Below, piece by piece: positions 5,829-7,644 of a stretch of DNA of 7,644 bases. Below the pieces are notes generated by a model. That model did not search any database and was not told the origin of the DNA. It saw only the letters and a list, made by a program, of their open reading frames with translations. The DNA is from Candidatus Omnitrophota bacterium (GTDB taxonomy: Bacteria > Omnitrophota > Gorgyraeia > B26-G9). The position numbers and the translations under genes are program-made. Each line of letters opens with the position of its first letter. Positions within the stretch are counted from its first letter, which is position 1. The stretch spans positions 1-7,644 of the forward strand of contig JAKLQT010000188.1 in assembly GCA_022013205.1 (NCBI GenBank), read 5' to 3'.

Positions 5829-6641
5829 CTAACGGGGTGAACTCAACTCCTTTGCTCTTTTTGCCGCAGCCATTATTGTCCTTTGTACAGCCTGCTTGAT
5901 CTTGCCTTTAATCAGCTCTTTTAATCCAGCCTCAGTAGTTCCTCCAGCCGAAGCAACACGCTTAAGGAACTCTTTGGGATCGGTATCGGCTTGCAAGAGC
6001 ATATTTGCCGTCCCCGCGGACACATTTAAAGAAATAAATCTTGCTTCTTTTTTATTAAATCCTATGTTAACTGCCGCTTCCTGCAAAGCATCGATGAAAT
6101 ATGCCATGAATCCCGGCCCGCTTCCGCCCAGTGCAGTAAAGGCATTCATCCTGGATTCTTTTATCCGGAAAACAACTCCGAGTGTGGAAAATAACTCTTG
6201 CGCGATGTTTTTGTATCGCGGGATATTTTTACCGGCATACTTACCCAGGCAATAAGCAGAAAGCCCCTTGCCGATCATACCCGGCAGATTAGGCATCACC
6301 CTGATCACCGCCGTATTTTCTTTAAGTAATTTTTCAATATGTGCTGTGCTGATCCCCGCAGCAATGGATATCAACACATGCCCAGCCGTTATTCCATTTT
6401 TAATATCCAGAAGCAAATTGTCCACATCCTGCGGTTTAACACAAATAATAATGATATTACTTAGTTTTGTCAATTGTTTAAGCGCAATTTTTTTTACGCC
6501 GTATTTTTCTGGTATTTCTTTGAAGCGGGCTTTGTTTTTTTCATAAACAGACACGCAAAAATTCTGTCTATTTTTAAGCCCGTTAATAATGGCCTCCCCC
6601 ATATTCCCCGCGCCTATTATCCCAACATTAACTTTCTTCAA
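5829..6641 (-). CDS. proC: Pyrroline-5-carboxylate reductase
   Basis: ProC catalyses the last step of proline synthesis, the NAD(P)H-dependent reduction of pyrroline-5-carboxylate, in the cytoplasm. From the chosen start it has 270 residues, normal for the family. It begins with the Rossmann motif VGIIGAGNMGEAI (GxGxxG at 10-15). Further motifs are CVKPQD (67-72), ISIAAGIS (91-98), RVMPNLP (114-120), TALGGSGPGFMAYFIDAL (169-186) and ASAGGTTEAGL (230-240), which corresponds to the usual SPGGTT signature with Ala for Pro. I chose TTG at 6639-6641 because GGAGG (6647-6651) lies 5 nt upstream. A TTG four codons earlier (6651-6653) would overlap that Shine-Dalgarno and yggS. No in-frame ATG exists near the start. 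The final residues SSPR and the stop codon lie in the arm of the family A repeat, so the C-terminus was probably reshaped by it. Confidence 0.95.
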   Translation of the reverse strand: MKKVNVGIIGAGNMGEAIINGLKNRQNFCVSVYEKNKARFKEIPEKYGVKKIALKQLTKLSNIIIICVKPQDVDNLLLDIKNGITAGHVLISIAAGISTAHIEKLLKENTAVIRVMPNLPGMIGKGLSAYCLGKYAGKNIPRYKNIAQELFSTLGVVFRIKESRMNAFTALGGSGPGFMAYFIDALQEAAVNIGFNKKEARFISLNVSAGTANMLLQADTDPKEFLKRVASAGGTTEAGLKELIKGKIKQAVQRTIMAAAKRAKELSSPR

Positions 6642-6642
6642 T

Positions 6643-7356
6643 TCAACCTCCAAAAATTGCGCTCCCCAAACGAATCATATTAGAGCCTTCTTCAATAGCA
6701 ATTTTATAATCATTGCTCATTCCCATTGACAAAATACTCATTTGAGCATGGCCATTTTCTTTCAGAATTTCATTCTGAGCATCAAAAAGCCGCTTTAAGG
6801 CACGGAACTCTCTACGCGGTAAATCCTCGTTATCACTAAACCGGGCAATCCCCATAAGGCCCAAAATGTTCAAAAACGGATATTCCCCTGCCCGGCGCAG
6901 GAAATCACGCGCGCGCGCGGCATCGAACCCAAACTTTGAATCTTCTTTTGAGATATTCACCTGCAATAAGAGCTCAGCCTTCCTGTTTATTTTCTTTGCC
7001 TGTTTATTTATTAAGTCAATAAGGTTCAGACTGTCAACAGATTGTATCATGGAAGCATAACGAAGAACACTTTTAATTTTGTTAGTTTGCAAATGTCCGA
7101 TAAAGTGCCATTTTATCTTTTGGAATTCAACAGCCGGTAAGATATTCCCCAACGCGCCGTATTTTTTGCGCATCTCCTGAAATCGGTTTTCACCTATTTC
7201 ATAACAACCGCATCTTACAGCCTCTACCACATCTTTAATTGGGGCATATTTAGTAACACAGATAAGATGAATATCTTCTATTCTTCTTTTATTCTTTTGA
7301 GCCGCTCGGGTAATATTGCTTTTAAGCAGTTCTAACCGCTTTTCTATTGGATTCAT
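6643..7356 (-). CDS. yggS: YggS/PLPBP-family pyridoxal phosphate homeostasis protein
   Basis: This single-domain PLP-binding protein has the alanine racemase N-terminal barrel fold (COG0325). The family has no known enzymatic activity and buffers PLP and amino/keto-acid balance. It is 237 residues, near the usual 230. The PLP lysine is Lys36 in LICVTKYAP, the same position as in E. coli YggS. Other family motifs are GENRFQE (55-61), WHFIGHLQTNK (83-93), LLQVNIS (130-136), ILGLMGIA (164-171) and the phosphate-binding end SMGMSNDYKIAIEEGSNMIR (210-229), followed by LGSAIFG. The ATG start has no obvious Shine-Dalgarno. Its last codons, TTT GGA GGT TGA, provide the proC ribosome-binding site, so the pair is translationally coupled. 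yggS-proC adjacency is widespread in bacteria and gave the family its old name, proline synthetase co-transcribed protein. Confidence 0.96.
   Translation of the reverse strand: MNPIEKRLELLKSNITRAAQKNKRRIEDIHLICVTKYAPIKDVVEAVRCGCYEIGENRFQEMRKKYGALGNILPAVEFQKIKWHFIGHLQTNKIKSVLRYASMIQSVDSLNLIDLINKQAKKINRKAELLLQVNISKEDSKFGFDAARARDFLRRAGEYPFLNILGLMGIARFSDNEDLPRREFRALKRLFDAQNEILKENGHAQMSILSMGMSNDYKIAIEEGSNMIRLGSAIFGG
6647..6651 (-). promoter_or_regulatory. proC Shine-Dalgarno inside yggS 3' end
   Basis: GGAGG on the minus strand lies 5 nt before TTG 6639-6641 and inside the last codons of yggS. It decides the proC start in favour of the shorter form. Confidence 0.75.
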
Positions 7357-7410
7357 AGTCTTTTAAGATAATGGCTGCTCAAAGCCTGAGGGAGGATAAA
7401 TCAGGCATGA

Positions 7411-7536
7411 ACCCCGTTAAAGATAGTTTACCTTCTGGTAACCGTAAGTTGCCAACAATTATTAAGTTAAATTTTTATTGATTTCGACACCAAATATCCT
7501 AATCCTATTCCCTCCCCCCCGTATCTTTAACGGGGT
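7411..7536 (-). repeat. Inverted-repeat element, family A, copy 2
   Basis: Perfect 15-bp inverted arms, ACCCCGTTAAAGATA at 7411-7425 and its reverse complement at 7522-7536, bound a 126-bp element between the GGDEF gene and yggS. The outermost bases that are perfect in copy 1 diverge here (TTC against TGA). It has the same orientation as copy 1 and shares the 29-nt block and an AT-rich core. The minus-strand 5' arm is translated as part of the GGDEF C-terminus, whose stop (7505-7507) lies inside the element. The 3' arm lies 54 nt before the yggS start, so it does not provide that gene's ribosome-binding site. The 54-nt remainder (7357-7410) holds only a weak 6-bp stem (7384-7389 with 7401-7406). 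Confidence 0.72.
7425..7453 (-). repeat. Conserved internal block of family A element, copy 2
   Basis: This block is the counterpart of 5727-5755, 24 of 29 identical, beginning GGCAACTTACGGTT on the minus strand. A small hairpin is possible within it, TTACC (7429-7433) with GGTAA (7437-7441) around a three-base loop. Confidence 0.7.
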
Positions 7537-7644
7537 GAACGCAGATTTTATTTTTTCCCCCAGTTTTAGCCTTGTACAATGATTCATCGGCATTGCGTAC
7601 TAAATCCTCCCTGCTCATTCCCGGTTGGAAATTAGCAACCCCTC
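7505..7644 (-). CDS. GGDEF-domain protein (diguanylate cyclase), C-terminal fragment
   Basis: Only the last 45 codons lie in the window; the first complete codon is at 7640-7642. The fragment begins GVANFQPGMSREDLVRNADE and continues SLYKAKTGGKNKI, which is the characteristic end of GGDEF domains (GIA-x-[FY], then LI-x2-AD-x-ALY-x-AK-x2-G+N). Such proteins make cyclic di-GMP from two GTP, but the GGDEF active site and any sensor domain lie outside the window, so activity cannot be judged. After the domain the last residues CVHPVKDTGGRE are mostly encoded by the arm of the family A repeat and the adjoining G-rich run (seven C on the plus strand, 7514-7520). This tail is probably not native to the family. 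Confidence 0.85.
   Translation of the reverse strand, partial: GVANFQPGMSREDLVRNADESLYKAKTGGKNKICVHPVKDTGGRE

Larger units (their letters stand above)
5683..5841 (-). repeat. Inverted-repeat element, family A, copy 1
   Basis: Perfect 17-bp inverted repeats (TTCACCCCGTTAGAGAT at 5683-5699 and its reverse complement at 5825-5841) bound this 159-bp element, which occupies the whole proC-ileS gap. On the mRNA strand the 5' arm encodes the last residues and the TAG stop of proC (5829-5831), and the 3' arm carries GGGGTGA, the likely ileS ribosome-binding site. Between them is an AT-rich stretch and then a 29-nt block shared with copy 2. Nested inverted bits (TTACGG 5719-5724 with CCGTAA 5744-5749) suggest internal structure. 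No convincing target duplication is seen. It may be a MITE-like mobile repeat, a structured leader element, or a mobile repeat that has taken on a regulatory role. Confidence 0.75.

Noticed and set aside
6908..6919. Alternating GC run (possible Z-DNA) in yggS
   Set aside because: Short and explained by Ala-Arg-Ala-Arg codons in a helix; no other sign of function.
7379..7408. Nine-codon ORF MPDLSSLRL upstream of yggS, and the 6-bp stem at 7384-7406 as a terminator
   Set aside because: No proper ribosome-binding site in front of the ORF, no counterpart in copy 1, and no U-run after the stem; both are compatible with chance.

Overview
This 7.6-kb window is a compact bacterial chromosome segment with every recognisable gene on the minus strand, so the genes read right to left. 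In transcription order they are: the 3' end of a GGDEF (diguanylate cyclase) gene cut by the right edge, a PLP-homeostasis protein (yggS/PLPBP), proC, ileS, a DksA/TraR-family zinc-finger gene, lspA, lgt and rluD. All seven complete genes are intact housekeeping genes with their catalytic motifs visible. Three of them start with GTG or TTG. Moderate GC content, an E. coli-type IleS with a C-terminal zinc site, and a DksA-like gene wedged between ileS and lspA fit an uncultivated Gram-negative lineage. My guess is the PVC superphylum, possibly Omnitrophota. That placement rests on gene order and protein style, not on a search.

Right to left: the GGDEF tail (7505-7644) is followed by an inverted-repeat element (about 7411-7536) and then yggS-proC, which are separated by 1 bp with the proC ribosome-binding site inside the yggS stop region. 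A second copy of the same element (5683-5841) fills the proC-ileS gap. Then ileS, the dksA-like gene, lspA, lgt and rluD follow with gaps of 15, 21 and 2 bp and a final 26-bp overlap, so they look like one translationally coupled operon. It joins isoleucine charging, a probable transcription regulator, two consecutive enzymes of lipoprotein maturation (Lgt and LspA) and an rRNA pseudouridine synthase. Positions 1-308 hold no gene. Most of this stretch is a different, fold-back element (about 21-252) with 19-bp imperfect terminal inverted repeats, flanking direct repeats and a central REP-like hairpin.

The unusual material is the intergenic DNA. The two copies of the first element share terminal arms built on ACCCCGTTA(A/G)AGAT and an internal 29-nt block (24/29 identical). 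In both copies the upstream arm is translated as the end of the preceding gene, and in the proC-ileS copy it carries the proC stop codon. The opposite arm of that copy carries the only plausible Shine-Dalgarno of ileS. In the mRNA the two arms would pair over 17 bp, so the element could sequester the ileS ribosome-binding site until a ribosome finishing proC opens it. The same leader holds the best Shine-Dalgarno in the window in front of a two-codon ORF. This is the best candidate for something undescribed here, but it is inferred from two copies in one window.
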